NCBI RefSeq assembly: GCF_024178315.1 | Contig: NZ_JAMZIK010000006.1 | Location: forward strand, 1-64,000 | DNA length: 64,000 nt | From: Siccirubricoccus soli | Lineage (GTDB): Bacteria > Pseudomonadota > Alphaproteobacteria > Acetobacterales > Acetobacteraceae | Reading direction: 5' to 3' | In this document: piece after piece, positions 50,215 through 59,392 of the stretch | Layout: each line of letters opens with the position of its first letter | Numbering within the stretch: the stretch's first letter is position 1 | Position numbers and translations under genes: made by a program | Notes under the pieces: generated by a model | Told to the model about the DNA's origin: nothing | Databases searched by the model: none | What the model saw: only the letters and a program-made list of their open reading frames with translations

Positions 50215-51741
50215 ATGTCACAATCCAGTTTGCGCGCCCGTTTGCTACTGACGGCGGCCGGCCTTGCGTTGCTGTCCTCGCCCGCCCTTGCCCAGGACGC
50301 CTCGCGGCTGCAGGCGATCGAGCAACAGATCCGCTCCCTGCAGGGCGAGCTCACCCGGCTGCGCCGCGACGCCGCCGCGCGGGAAGCCGAAACCCGGGCG
50401 GCGCGTGAGGAAGCCGCCCGCGCCCGAACCGATGCCGCCGCCGCCCGCCAGCAGGCGGCTGCCGCCCCGGCGCCGGCCCCTGCCCCCGCCGCCGACCAGG
50501 TGCGCATCACCATGCCGGGCGGCCGCCCCACCTTCACCTCCGCCGATGGCCGCTTCCAGGCCTCCGTCGGCGGCCAGGTGCAGTGGGATATCGGCGGTGC
50601 CATCCGCGGCGCCCCGGGCAACCCGAACAACCGCGGCGTGCCGGACATCAACTCCTTCGGCCAGAACCTGCGCCGCGCCCGGCTGCCCTTCAGCTTCCGC
50701 TTCGACGATTTCACCCTGAACGTGACGCCGGATTTCGGCGGCTCCCCGGACGGCACGCCCACCCTTTACGAGGCGAATTTCAACTGGAACCCGATCCGGC
50801 CGCTGACCCTGACCCTCGGCTACTTCAAGCCCTACATCACCCTCTATGACTCGATCAGCTCCAGCGACTTCCTGATGCTGGAGCGGCCGAGCATCGTCGA
50901 GGTCGCCCGCAGCATCTCGGCCGGCGACTCCCGCTCCTCCTTCGCCGTGCGCTGGGCGCAGGACCGCTTCTTCGCCGCCGCCGCCCTGACCGGCGACGCC
51001 TACGGCACCAACAGCACCCAGACGGTGCGCGGCCAGACCGGCTTCGTCGGCCGTATCGCCGGCCGGCCCTACGTCACCCAGGATGCCGACCTGCATCTCG
51101 GCGTCTCCGGCTCCTACGCCTTCGACATCCGCCGGCAGTCCACCGGCCAGACCCTGCAGCTGCGGGACCGGGTGGAGCTGCGCATCGACCAGAATCGCCT
51201 GATCGACACTGGCAGCCTCCCGATCGACAGCGCCTATGTGGTCGGCGGCGAGTTCGGCGCCCGCTGGCGCAACTTCCTGCTGATGGGCGAGTACTACCAG
51301 ATCGGCCTCGAGCAGTCGCAAGCCGGCAGCACGCCGCGACCGGACCTCACCGTCGACGGCGGCTATGTCGAGGCAAGCTGGGTGATCACCGGCGAGAAGC
51401 ATGGCTACAGCGCCGCCAACGGCGCCTTCAGCCGGCCCAACCCGGCCCGGCCCTTCAGCTTCGCCGGCGGCGGCCCCGGCGCCTGGGAGCTGGCGGCGCG
51501 CTACAGCGTGATGGACCTGAACGACAAGGTGACCCGCGGCCGGGCGCAAACCGCCACCGGCGGCGTCTTTGGCGGGCGGCAGGAGGTGATCGGCACCTCG
51601 CTCTCCTGGTACCCGACCAATTACCTCCGCTTCGTGCTGAACTGGGACATCGTGAACGTGGACCGGCTGAACGCCGCCGGCACCACGCAGATCGGCCAGC
51701 GCTTCCACACCCTGGCATTGCGTACCCAACTGGCCTTTTGA
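50215..51741 (+). CDS. OprP/OprO-type outer-membrane porin with N-terminal coiled coil
   Basis: Porin of 508 residues. A signal peptide (RLLLTAAGLALLSSPALAQ) is followed by a short coiled coil (LQAIEQQIRSLQGELTRLRRDAAAREAETRAAR region, about 28-65) and an Ala/Pro linker (about 80-95). The barrel then begins GRFQASVGGQVQWDIGG. FSFRFDDFTLNVTPDFGG and LGYFKPYITL match phosphate-selective porin O/P proteins; the chain ends LALRTQLAF with terminal Phe. The GTG at 50209 has better ribosome-site spacing (GAGGA) and is an alternative start. The TRAP permease follows after 62 nt, so the porin may admit that transporter's substrate. Confidence 0.88.
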   Translation: MSQSSLRARLLLTAAGLALLSSPALAQDASRLQAIEQQIRSLQGELTRLRRDAAAREAETRAAREEAARARTDAAAARQQAAAAPAPAPAPAADQVRITMPGGRPTFTSADGRFQASVGGQVQWDIGGAIRGAPGNPNNRGVPDINSFGQNLRRARLPFSFRFDDFTLNVTPDFGGSPDGTPTLYEANFNWNPIRPLTLTLGYFKPYITLYDSISSSDFLMLERPSIVEVARSISAGDSRSSFAVRWAQDRFFAAAALTGDAYGTNSTQTVRGQTGFVGRIAGRPYVTQDADLHLGVSGSYAFDIRRQSTGQTLQLRDRVELRIDQNRLIDTGSLPIDSAYVVGGEFGARWRNFLLMGEYYQIGLEQSQAGSTPRPDLTVDGGYVEASWVITGEKHGYSAANGAFSRPNPARPFSFAGGGPGAWELAARYSVMDLNDKVTRGRAQTATGGVFGGRQEVIGTSLSWYPTNYLRFVLNWDIVNVDRLNAAGTTQIGQRFHTLALRTQLAF

Positions 51742-51803
51742 TTTAGACAAGTTTGGGATAAGGGGCGGCCTTCCGCGGCCGCCCCGCCCAAAGAGACGTC
51801 CAG

Positions 51804-53831
51804 ATGAGCGCAAATTCCAGCCTGCCGCCTGAAGTGCCCGAGGGGGCGCTGGACGACACGACCGCCAAGCGCATCGAGGCGCTGATCGAGGAGGAGGAGG
51901 GGGCGCAGAACCGCTTCTCCGGCTGGCTGGGCTGGCTGGGCACCGGCCTCGCGCTGGCGATGGCGCTGTTCCACCTCTGGGCGGCCTGGGACATCGTGCC
52001 GACGACGACGCTGCGCTTCGCCCATGTCGGCTTTGCCATGGGGCTGGGCTTCCTGCTCTTCCCGGTGGCCCGGCGCTGGCGGCATCGCCTCATGCCCTGG
52101 GACATGCTGCTGATCGCGGCCAGCCTCTACGTCACCTGGTACCTGCTCTGGGGCGGCGACGCGATCGGGGTGGAGCCGCTGATCGATCGCTACGTCTTCC
52201 CGGAATTCCAGGACTTGGTCGTCGGCTGGATCCTGGTGGCGCTGGTGCTGGAGGTGACGCGGCGGGCGACCGGCTGGGTGATGCCGGTGGTGGCCGGCGC
52301 CTTCATGCTCTACGCCTTCTTCGGCAACCTCCTGCCGCCGCCCTGGCAGCATCAGGGCTACGGGACGGAAAGGCTGATCCCGCACCTGACCATCACGCTG
52401 GACGGCATCTTCGGCACGGCCGTCGATGTCTCGGCGAGCCTCATCATCCTCTTCACCATCTATGGCGCCATCCTGCAGATGTCCGGCGCCGGGAAGTTCT
52501 TCGTCGATTTCTCCTTTGCCGTGACGGGCGGCAAGGCGGCCTCGGCGGGGCGCACCGTGGTGCTCTCCTCCTTCCTGCTCGGCGGGCCCTCGGGCTCGGG
52601 CGTCGCCACCACCGTCACCCTCGGCACCGTCGCCTGGCCGATGATGCGGCGCGTCGGCTACCGGCCGGACGATGCCGGCGGGCTGCTGGCGGCGGGCGGG
52701 CTGGGGGCCATCATCTCGCCCCCCGTGCTGGGGGCGGCGGCCTTCCTCATCGCCGAATACCTGAAGCTCGGCTATCTGGAAGTGCTGCGCATGGCGGCGG
52801 TGCCGACCGTGCTCTACTACGCCTCCCTGCTCTTCATGGTGGAGCTGGACCAGCGGCGCATCGGCGCCGCCGGCAAGGGCGGCGAGGCGATCGCCACCGA
52901 GGGCGCCTGGGCGCTGACGAAGAAGTACGGCTTCCACTTCTCCTCCCTGGTCGCGATCGTCGTCTTCATGGTGCTCGGCTACTCGCCGACCATGTCCGTG
53001 CTCTACGCCATGGTGGTGGCGGTGCTGCTCTCCTTCCTCCGGGCGGAGAGCGCGCTCTGGCCGAAGCGGCTGGTGGCGGCGCTGGCCGCGGGTGCGGTGC
53101 AGTCGGTGGGCATCGCCGCCACCTGCGCCTGCGCCGGCATCATCGTCGGCGTCATCACCCTGACGGGGCTGGGGCTGAAATTCTCGGAAATCGCCATCCA
53201 AGCGGCGGGCGGGTCGCTGGTGGTGACGGCGCTCTACACGGCGCTGATCGTCTGGATCGTCGGCCTCGCCGTGCCAGTGACGGCCAGCTACATCATCTGC
53301 GCCGTGGTGGCGGCGCCGGCGCTGATCAAGCTCGGCGTGCCGGACTACGCGGCGCATATGTTCGTCTTCTACTACGCGGTGCTCTCCGAGGTCTCGCCGC
53401 CCACCGCCCTCTCCCCCTTCGCCGCAGCGGCGATCACCGGGGCCGGGCCCTACCGCACCACGCTGCAGGCCTGGAAATACACCCTGCCGGCCTTCGTCCT
53501 GCCCTTCGTCTTCGTCACCGACCCGGACGGCGTGGGGCTGCTGCTGGCCTTCAAGCCGGGCATGGGCTGGGGCGACGTGCTGTGGCAGATCCTGCTGGCC
53601 GCGGCCGGGCTGGCGGCCATGGCCGCCGCCTGCCAGGGCTTCGCGCGGCGGGCGCTGGCGGCGTGGGAAAGGGTCGGACTCGGCATTGCTGGGCTGCTGA
53701 TGGTGTTCCCGGCGCTGGCCGAAGGCAGCTTCGGCAACGCCCTGCCGGCGCCGCACTGGCTGGGGCTGGCGCTGGGGGCGGTGCTGCTGGCCCTGCAGTG
53801 GCGGGGGCCGCGGGCGGCGACGGCGGGCTGA
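51804..53831 (+). CDS. Fused TRAP transporter permease (DctQ-DctM, TAXI type)
   Basis: Inner-membrane protein of 675 residues fusing the small and large TRAP subunits. About four helices lie in the first 190 residues (WLGTGLALAMALFHLWAAWDIV onwards); a DctM part follows with LLGGPSGSGVATTVTLGTVAWPMM, GGLLAAGGLGAIISPPVLGAAAFLIAEYL and FYYAVLSEVSPPTALSPFAAAAITG. The last two motifs are characteristic of 4TM/12TM fusions that work with TAXI-type binding proteins. No TAXI gene is in the window. An extra C-terminal helix region (ERVGLGIAGLLMVFPALAEG) is present. Confidence 0.92.
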   Translation: MSANSSLPPEVPEGALDDTTAKRIEALIEEEEGAQNRFSGWLGWLGTGLALAMALFHLWAAWDIVPTTTLRFAHVGFAMGLGFLLFPVARRWRHRLMPWDMLLIAASLYVTWYLLWGGDAIGVEPLIDRYVFPEFQDLVVGWILVALVLEVTRRATGWVMPVVAGAFMLYAFFGNLLPPPWQHQGYGTERLIPHLTITLDGIFGTAVDVSASLIILFTIYGAILQMSGAGKFFVDFSFAVTGGKAASAGRTVVLSSFLLGGPSGSGVATTVTLGTVAWPMMRRVGYRPDDAGGLLAAGGLGAIISPPVLGAAAFLIAEYLKLGYLEVLRMAAVPTVLYYASLLFMVELDQRRIGAAGKGGEAIATEGAWALTKKYGFHFSSLVAIVVFMVLGYSPTMSVLYAMVVAVLLSFLRAESALWPKRLVAALAAGAVQSVGIAATCACAGIIVGVITLTGLGLKFSEIAIQAAGGSLVVTALYTALIVWIVGLAVPVTASYIICAVVAAPALIKLGVPDYAAHMFVFYYAVLSEVSPPTALSPFAAAAITGAGPYRTTLQAWKYTLPAFVLPFVFVTDPDGVGLLLAFKPGMGWGDVLWQILLAAAGLAAMAAACQGFARRALAAWERVGLGIAGLLMVFPALAEGSFGNALPAPHWLGLALGAVLLALQWRGPRAATAG

Positions 53832-53837
53832 AGGAAG

Positions 53838-53945
53838 GCCGGGGGCGCTGCCCCCGGGCCCCGACAGGCGACTCGTCCCGGGCAGCGCCCGCGCCCCTGC
53901 ACCTCCGCCGGGGAGGGGACCCCTCCCCGGACCACGGTCGGAGTC
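53838..53945. repeat. GC-rich hairpin repeat after the TRAP permease (second repeat family, copy 2)
   Basis: GGCCGGGGGC-GCT-GCCCCCGGGCC forms a strong hairpin just after the stop. From 53884 comes the order CCCCTGCACCTCCGCCGGGG, a GAGGGGACCCCTC palindrome, and a tail CGGTCGGAGTC, shared with 4810-4867. A likely terminator. The rest of the 53946-54112 gap has no gene. Confidence 0.55.
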
Positions 53946-54112
53946 GGCAGGCGTAATCTGCGGATCCGAAGCTTGGACGAGGGTTCGGGGGGGGTGTTGG
54001 CGGCAGCGCCCCGCCGGTGGGGGCCAGGGCAGAGCCCCTGGCTCGAGCGGAACGCCCACTCCGTTGCGTTACGAACTGGCTGCCTCTTCAGTTTTCGTTT
54101 AGTCTTCGCATC

Positions 54113-54787
54113 ATGCGTGCGCGCCTTGCCTCGCTGGCCTGTCTCCTGGCGCTGCTCGGCTGCGCCGGCACGTCGGAGGAGTGGCTGGGCCTGCCGCGGC
54201 TGCGGCAGGTGCTGCCCGACCTCAGCTGGCAGGATGTCGCCCAGCGCCTGCCCTTCCCCACCGAGGAGGAAGAGGTCTCGGCCAGCGGCAACCGGGTGAT
54301 TCGGGTCTGGGTCGGCCGCCGCGCGCATCACGCCATCCTATTGCAGGAACTCGGCACCCGCCGGCTTTGGCGCACCGCCTCCGGCATCGTCATCGCCACC
54401 GATGGCGGCCGCGTGGTCGCCACCTCCGGCCTCCGGGACATGCTGGTGGCCACCCGCTTCGACGGGCCGGACCCGCTGGACTCGCCCGGCGCCCTGCTGG
54501 GCCCCGCGGTGCAGGCGCGGCGGATGATCGACCTGATGCGGCCGGACCGGAACCCGGAAGGGATGCGCTTCGGCATCTCGGTGGAATGCCGGCTGCAGGG
54601 CCGCCCGACCGAGGAGAACCCGGAGGTGCTGCTGGTGACGGAGCGCTGCCGCGCCCCTGGGGAGGGCCGCTTCACCAACCGCTACTGGGTCACCGCCGCG
54701 GATGGCCAGGTGCTGCGGGCCGAGCAATGGGTCGGCGCCGATGTGCCGACCCTGGCGCTGGAATTCGCCTTCACCCCCGCCAGCTGA
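54113..54787 (+). CDS. yjbF: YjbF-family lipoprotein (exopolysaccharide-associated)
   Basis: Lipoprotein of 224 residues with signal LASLACLLALLGC and lipobox LLGC (Cys17). ALLLQELG-type and TASGIVIATDGGRVVATSGL segments, RMIDLMRPDRNPEGMRFG and NRYWVTAADGQVLRAEQWVG resemble YjbF of the yjbEFGH operon, whose products are linked to an extracellular polysaccharide. It overlaps the convergent sugar transferase gene by 17 nt. A YjbH-like gene lies 8 kb away at the window end rather than adjacent; YjbE and YjbG are not seen. Confidence 0.75.
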   Translation: MRARLASLACLLALLGCAGTSEEWLGLPRLRQVLPDLSWQDVAQRLPFPTEEEEVSASGNRVIRVWVGRRAHHAILLQELGTRRLWRTASGIVIATDGGRVVATSGLRDMLVATRFDGPDPLDSPGALLGPAVQARRMIDLMRPDRNPEGMRFGISVECRLQGRPTEENPEVLLVTERCRAPGEGRFTNRYWVTAADGQVLRAEQWVGADVPTLALEFAFTPAS

Positions 54788-55826
54788 GCCCCGCCCGCCG
54801 CACCCGGAGCGCGACGTAGAGCGTCCAGCCCAGCTGCAAGGCCAGGGCGGGCAGCACCACCAGCGGCTTCAGGAGCCCGGGCAGGGCCAGGAACCAGGCC
54901 GCCAGCCCGGCATGGAACAGCGCGAAGCCCCAATGCGTGGCCGCCACCACCCGCACCGGCACGCCGCTGCGCTGCGCCATCTGATAGAGATGGGTGCGAT
55001 GCGGCGCCCCCACCCGGTCGCCCATCGCCCCCCGCCGCGCCAGGGTGAAGGCGGCGTCCCAGAGCAGGCCCAAGAGCAGCAGCGGCACGATGAGGAAGCT
55101 GACCTGCGTCGCATCGAAGCGCGCGGCGGCGACCGCCAGCACCGCCAGCATGAAGCCGGCGAACTGGCTGCCGACATCGCCCATGAAGATGCGCGCCGGA
55201 TGCAGGTTGAAGGGCAGGAAGCCGGCGAAGCCCGCCGCCAGGAACAGCGCCGCGGCGTAGACGAACCAGCCGCCCTGATGCGCGGCGATGGCCGCCAGCG
55301 CGGCGCAGGCGATGAGCAGCGTGCCGCCCACCAGCCCGTCCAGCCCATCCATGAAATTCACCGCATTGGTGCAGCCGAGGATCCAGATCAGGGTCAGCCC
55401 CAGGCCGAGCGGGCCGAGCTCCGCATAGCCGATATAGGGCAGGGCGAGGCGGGAGAGGCTGAGGCCGCTGCCGATCGCCACCAACGCCGCGGCGAGCTGG
55501 CAGGCGAAGCGCAGCCGGGCCGAGAGGCTCCGCATATCGTCCACCAGCGCGACGCCGGCGATGGCGATGGCGGCCAGGATGACGCCGAGGAATTGCCGCT
55601 CCGCCAGCCGGGCGAAATCGGCGAAGAGGTAGAGCACCACCATGCCGGCAATGAAGGCGAGCACGACGCCCACCCCGCCGCCGCGGGGCGTGGGCCGGCT
55701 ATGGGCCGAGCGGGCATTGGGATGGTCGAGGATCGGGAAGGCGATCATCGCCCGCACCGCGGCGGCGGAGAGCCCGGCCAGGCAGAGCGCGAAGGCCAGG
55801 TGCTGGAGGAAGGCGGCAAGCGTCAT
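54771..55826 (-). CDS. MraY/WecA-like polyprenyl-phosphate sugar-1-phosphate transferase (glycosyltransferase family 4)
   Basis: Inner-membrane enzyme of 351 residues with about ten helices, loading a sugar-1-phosphate onto undecaprenyl phosphate at the start of a glycan. Family motifs: SRPTPRGGGVGV, the first aspartate pair in ALVDDMRSLSARLRF, NAVNFMDGLDGLVGG, and HPARIFMGDVGSQFAGF. The cytoplasmic loop GAPHRTHLYQMAQRSG has the basic HR..H pattern for the nucleotide sugar. Beside a YjbF gene it suggests an exopolysaccharide or O-antigen role. Start at 55826. Confidence 0.9.
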   Translation of the reverse strand: MTLAAFLQHLAFALCLAGLSAAAVRAMIAFPILDHPNARSAHSRPTPRGGGVGVVLAFIAGMVVLYLFADFARLAERQFLGVILAAIAIAGVALVDDMRSLSARLRFACQLAAALVAIGSGLSLSRLALPYIGYAELGPLGLGLTLIWILGCTNAVNFMDGLDGLVGGTLLIACAALAAIAAHQGGWFVYAAALFLAAGFAGFLPFNLHPARIFMGDVGSQFAGFMLAVLAVAAARFDATQVSFLIVPLLLLGLLWDAAFTLARRGAMGDRVGAPHRTHLYQMAQRSGVPVRVVAATHWGFALFHAGLAAWFLALPGLLKPLVVLPALALQLGWTLYVALRVRRAGLSWRG

Positions 55827-55977
55827 GCGCCGCGGGTTTGGCGGAAGCGGGGGGCGCGGGCAAGACATGGCGGGCGCCAGGGCCGCCCAGGGCGAGGCGC
55901 ACGGCCGGCCGGCGGCAGCCGCCTCGTTCTTGGGGGCTGCCGCCGGCCGGTCCGGCGTCCCGCCGAGGCTGGAACAC

Positions 55978-57072
55978 CTATCCGGAGGCCGGACGCCCCG
56001 CGCCCCGCTCGTACCAGGCGCGGCTCCGCATCACGATATGGACCACCGAGAGCATCACCGGCACCTCGACCAGCACGCCGACCACGGTGGCCAGGGCGGC
56101 GCCGGACTCGAAGCCGAACAGGCTGATGGCCGCTGCCACGGCGAGTTCGAAGAAATTGCTGGCGCCGATCAGGGCGGAGGGCCCGGCCACGCTGTGCGCC
56201 GAGCCACATTGCCGGTTCAGCAGGTAGGCGAGGCCGGCATTGAGATAGACCTGGAGGAGGATGGGCACGGCGAGCAGCAGGATGACCAGCGGCTGCGCCA
56301 GGATCTGCCCGCCCTGGAAGCCGAACAGCAGCACCAGCGTGGCAAGCAGCGCCACCAGCGAGACCGGGTGCAGCGCCTTCAGGGTGCGCTGCAGCGCCGC
56401 CTCCCCGCCGGCGGCCAGCTTCGCGCGGCGCCAGAGCTGCGCGGCGAGGAGCGGCACGATGATGTAGAGCCCCACCGAGAGCAGCAGCGTGTCCCACGGC
56501 ACCGCGATGGCGGAGAGGCCGAGCAGCAGGCCCACCACCGGCGCGAAGGCCACAACCATGATGGCGTCGTTCAGCGCCACCTGGCTGAGCGTGAAATTCG
56601 GCTCGCCATCGGTCAGCCGGCTCCAGACGAAGACCATCGCCGTGCAGGGCGCGGCGGCGAGGAGGATGAGGCCGGCGACGTAGCTCTCTACCTGGGCCGC
56701 CGGCAGCCAGGGGCGGAACAGCCAGCCGATGAAGAGCCAGCCCAGCACGGCCATGGAGAAGGGCTTCACCAGCCAGTTCACGCCGAGCGTCACGGCGATG
56801 CCGCGCCAGTGCCGCGTGACCTGCCCCATGGCGGCGAAATCCACCCGCAGCAGCATGGGCACGATCATCGCCCAGATGAGCAGGGCGACCGGGATGTTGA
56901 CCTGCGCCAGTTCCATGCGGCCGAGCGCCTGGAACGGCCCCGGCAGCACGGCACCGAGCGCGATGCCGGCGAGGATGCAGAGCGCGACCCAGAGGGTCAG
57001 GTAGCGCTCGAAGCGGCCCATGGCGGCGCGGCGGCGCAGGATGGCGGCCTCGCCCTCGGCAGCGGCGCTCAT
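55978..57072 (-). CDS. acr3: Arsenite efflux permease, Acr3 family
   Basis: Inner-membrane carrier of 364 residues with about ten helices expelling arsenite. Family features: the essential cysteine in LLAAAPCTAMVFVWSRLTDG, GVNWLVKPFSMAVLGWLF, and SALIGASNFFELAVAAAISLFGF. Start at 57072 overlaps the arsC stop (ATGA). Last gene of arsR-arsC-acr3. Confidence 0.95.
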   Translation of the reverse strand: MSAAAEGEAAILRRRAAMGRFERYLTLWVALCILAGIALGAVLPGPFQALGRMELAQVNIPVALLIWAMIVPMLLRVDFAAMGQVTRHWRGIAVTLGVNWLVKPFSMAVLGWLFIGWLFRPWLPAAQVESYVAGLILLAAAPCTAMVFVWSRLTDGEPNFTLSQVALNDAIMVVAFAPVVGLLLGLSAIAVPWDTLLLSVGLYIIVPLLAAQLWRRAKLAAGGEAALQRTLKALHPVSLVALLATLVLLFGFQGGQILAQPLVILLLAVPILLQVYLNAGLAYLLNRQCGSAHSVAGPSALIGASNFFELAVAAAISLFGFESGAALATVVGVLVEVPVMLSVVHIVMRSRAWYERGAGRPASG

Positions 57073-57506
57073 GCCGCAGCGTTCCCGGCGACGCGGCGCC
57101 CTGCGACATCGATGACCGGCTCGCCATCCTCCTTGGCGAAGGCGCCGCGCTGCGGGTTCGGCAGGATGTCGAGCACCGCCTCGGACGGCCGGCACAGCCT
57201 CGCGCCGAGCGGCGTCACCACGATGGGGCGGTTGATGAGGATGGGATGGGCCAGCATGGCGTCGAGCAATTGCTCGTCCGTCAGCGCCGGATCGCCGAGG
57301 CCGAGCGCGTCATGCGGCGTGCCCTTCCGCCGCAGCAGGTCGCGGACCGTGACCCCCATGCGCCGGATCAGGTCCCGCAGCGCGTCGCGCGAGGGCGGTG
57401 TCTTCAGGTACTCGATGATGCGGGGCTCCTCGCCGCTGTTGCGGATGAGGCCGAGGGTATTGCGGGAGGTCCCGCAATCCGGGTTGTGGTAGATGGTGAC
57501 GGTCAC
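57069..57506 (-). CDS. arsC: Arsenate reductase (glutaredoxin-coupled ArsC)
   Basis: Reductase of 145 residues converting arsenate to arsenite with glutathione/glutaredoxin. The catalytic Cys11 lies in YHNPDCGTSRNTL. The ArsC/Spx fold is followed by IEYLKTPPSRDAL, HPILINRPIVVTPLGARLCRPSE with the conserved arginines, and LPNPQRGAFAKEDGE. It is coupled to acr3 by an ATGA overlap. A 120-bp spacer separates it from arsR. Confidence 0.96.
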   Translation of the reverse strand: MTVTIYHNPDCGTSRNTLGLIRNSGEEPRIIEYLKTPPSRDALRDLIRRMGVTVRDLLRRKGTPHDALGLGDPALTDEQLLDAMLAHPILINRPIVVTPLGARLCRPSEAVLDILPNPQRGAFAKEDGEPVIDVAGRRVAGNAAA

Positions 57507-57626
57507 GCTGCCTGCACCTCGATGCTGCCGGGGCGGCCCTGCCCGCCGCCATCCGGGATGCGCCCGCCGCTGGCCGCGCGGCGCGGGACGGGCGTGGCGG
57601 GCCGGGCCGGATGCATCGCCCGCGCC

Positions 57627-57983
57627 TCAGGCCGCCGATGTGCTGCCGCCGCGCCGCGGCGCCATCGCCGCCGGCTGGCAGACGGGCGCGCAGGCCACGG
57701 TGCCGCCGCAGCAATTCTCGGTCAGATAGGCGACGAGGCCGTTCACCGCCTCCGGCACCATGGCGTAGAAGACTTGGCGGCTGACGCGCCGCTGGGACAC
57801 CAGCCCCGCATGCAGCAGGGTCTGCAGGTGGAAGGCCATGGAGCTCGGGGCCATGCCCAGCCGCTCGGCGATGCCCCCGGCCGGGAGGCCATCGGGTCCC
57901 GCCGCGACAAGCAAGCGGTAGACCGCGAGTCGGTGCTCATGCGCGAGGGCGCCCAGGGCGCCGACGACCTCCTTCGCCTCCAT
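57627..57983 (-). CDS. arsR: ArsR-family arsenic-responsive repressor
   Basis: Winged-helix repressor of 118 residues: LGALAHEHRLAVYRLLVAAG, recognition helix region LGMAPSSMAFHLQTLLHAGLVSQRR. The C-terminal ENCCGGTVACAPVCQ cysteine cluster probably binds As(III), a site type different from the alpha-3 ELCVCDL cysteines of E. coli ArsR. First gene of the ars operon. A-T-rich ATTCG/CGAAT operators lie immediately upstream. Confidence 0.93.
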   Translation of the reverse strand: MEAKEVVGALGALAHEHRLAVYRLLVAAGPDGLPAGGIAERLGMAPSSMAFHLQTLLHAGLVSQRRVSRQVFYAMVPEAVNGLVAYLTENCCGGTVACAPVCQPAAMAPRRGGSTSAA

Positions 57984-57997
57984 TCCGAAGCCTCCGG

Positions 57998-58068
57998 CCG
58001 AATATTCGGTAATTCTCGAATAAACGAAGCCGGCGGGCGGAGCAACGGGAATTCGAAGAATGTCGAAT
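57998..58068 (-). promoter_or_regulatory. ArsR operator region
   Basis: Three related symmetric sites lie in an AT-rich island just upstream of arsR: the palindrome CCGAATATTCGG (57998-58009), TATTCG-N8-CGAATA (58003-58022), and ATTCGA-N6-TCGAAT (58051-58068). ATTCG/CGAAT half-sites in pairs are what an ArsR dimer would use to self-repress. The rest of the gap to 58380 is GC-rich and without a gene. Confidence 0.65.
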
Positions 58069-58380
58069 CCGACCGGCGGCGCCACCCCGGCGGCCGTGCC
58101 AAAGGCAGGAAGGCCGGCGGCCTCCGCGGCGCCTCGCCGTCATCCGCCGCAGCTCCCACCGAGAGCTCGGGCAGCTCGGCTGCGCTGGGCATGGGGAGAC
58201 CCGGACTGCCATGCCGGGCCTCCCGCTGCGCGGGGGCCGGGACCGGACCGGCTGCCCGAGGCCCGACGGCCATCCGGGATCCGCGGTTGCACGCCGCAGC
58301 CATCCCGGCCATGTCCTGCGGCAAGGCTCGCGCGCCCGAGGCAACGCGGCCCAGGGGCAGGAAGCAGGAGCGCGTGGGTG

Positions 58381-59295
58381 ATGGCACCGCAAAGCATCGC
58401 CGTGGTCGGTCTTGGCGGAATCGGCGGCGTCGCCGCGGCGGCGCTGCATCTCGCCGGCCGGCACGATGTGCTGGCCTGCGTCCGGCGGCCACCCGGCCCG
58501 CTGGCCTTCCGGCACCCGGACGGCGTGACGCCGGTGGCGCTGCGCTGCCTTGCCGATCCGGCCGAGGCAGGCCCGGTGGACTGGATCCTGCTCTGCACCA
58601 AGGCGCAGGACACGGCGGCGGCCGGTGCCTGGCTGCGGCGGCTGACGGGCCCCGCCACCCGCGTGGCGGTGCTGCAGAACGGCCTCGGCCATGCGGAGCG
58701 GGTGCGGCCCTTCAGCGGCGAGGCGCCGGTGGTGCCGGTCGTCGTCTACTTCAATGGCGAGCGCAGCGGGGCGGGCGAGGTGCAGCTGCGCCGCGTCGCC
58801 GGGCACGACATGGCGGTGCCCGACGATGCGCATGGCCGGGCCTTCGCGGAGCTGCTCCGGGGCAGCCTGCTCGGCGCCCATCCGGCGCCGGATTTCCCCA
58901 CCCTCGCCTGGCGCAAGCTGCTGATCAACATCGTGGCGAATCCGCTGACCGCGCTCACCCGCCAGCGCCAGCGCGTGCTGCGGCGCCCGGATATCCACGC
59001 GCTCGGCCTGGCGCTGCTGGAGGAGGCGATGGCGGTGGGCCGCGCCGCGGGGGCGGCGCTGGCGCCCGACGAGGCCGACCGGGTCTGGGCGACGCTCATG
59101 ACCTTCCCGGAGGATGCCGGCACCTCGATGTACCACGACATCATGGCCGGGCGGTCGCTCGAGGTGGAGGCGCTGACCGGGCATGTGGTGGCACTGGGGG
59201 AGCGGTATGGCATCCCGACGCCGCTGAACCGCGCGATGCTCGTCCTGCTGCGCGCCACCGCTGACGGGATTGCCGAGGCGTCCACCGCCCGCTGA
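58381..59295 (+). CDS. Ketopantoate reductase-family dehydrogenase (PanE/ApbA)
   Basis: NADPH-dependent reductase of 304 residues. N-terminal IAVVGLGGIGGVAAAAL nucleotide motif; LLCTKAQDTAAA and VLQNGLGHAERV are standard PanE segments. The catalytic lysine is in AWRKLLINIVANPLTAL, and TSMYHDIMAGRSLEVEALTGHVV closes the active site. It makes pantoate for coenzyme A, or reduces a related 2-oxo acid, as many genomes carry several PanE-like paralogues. Start at 58381, with AGGAG about 9 nt upstream. Confidence 0.85.
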   Translation: MAPQSIAVVGLGGIGGVAAAALHLAGRHDVLACVRRPPGPLAFRHPDGVTPVALRCLADPAEAGPVDWILLCTKAQDTAAAGAWLRRLTGPATRVAVLQNGLGHAERVRPFSGEAPVVPVVVYFNGERSGAGEVQLRRVAGHDMAVPDDAHGRAFAELLRGSLLGAHPAPDFPTLAWRKLLINIVANPLTALTRQRQRVLRRPDIHALGLALLEEAMAVGRAAGAALAPDEADRVWATLMTFPEDAGTSMYHDIMAGRSLEVEALTGHVVALGERYGIPTPLNRAMLVLLRATADGIAEASTAR

Positions 59296-59392
59296 CGCGC
59301 CGCGACTCATGGCATGAGGCTAAAATAGGGTAGTAGCGGAAGGCGCCGCCGCCGGGAGACCCATCGGCGCCGCCCAAACGGAGGAAACGACA

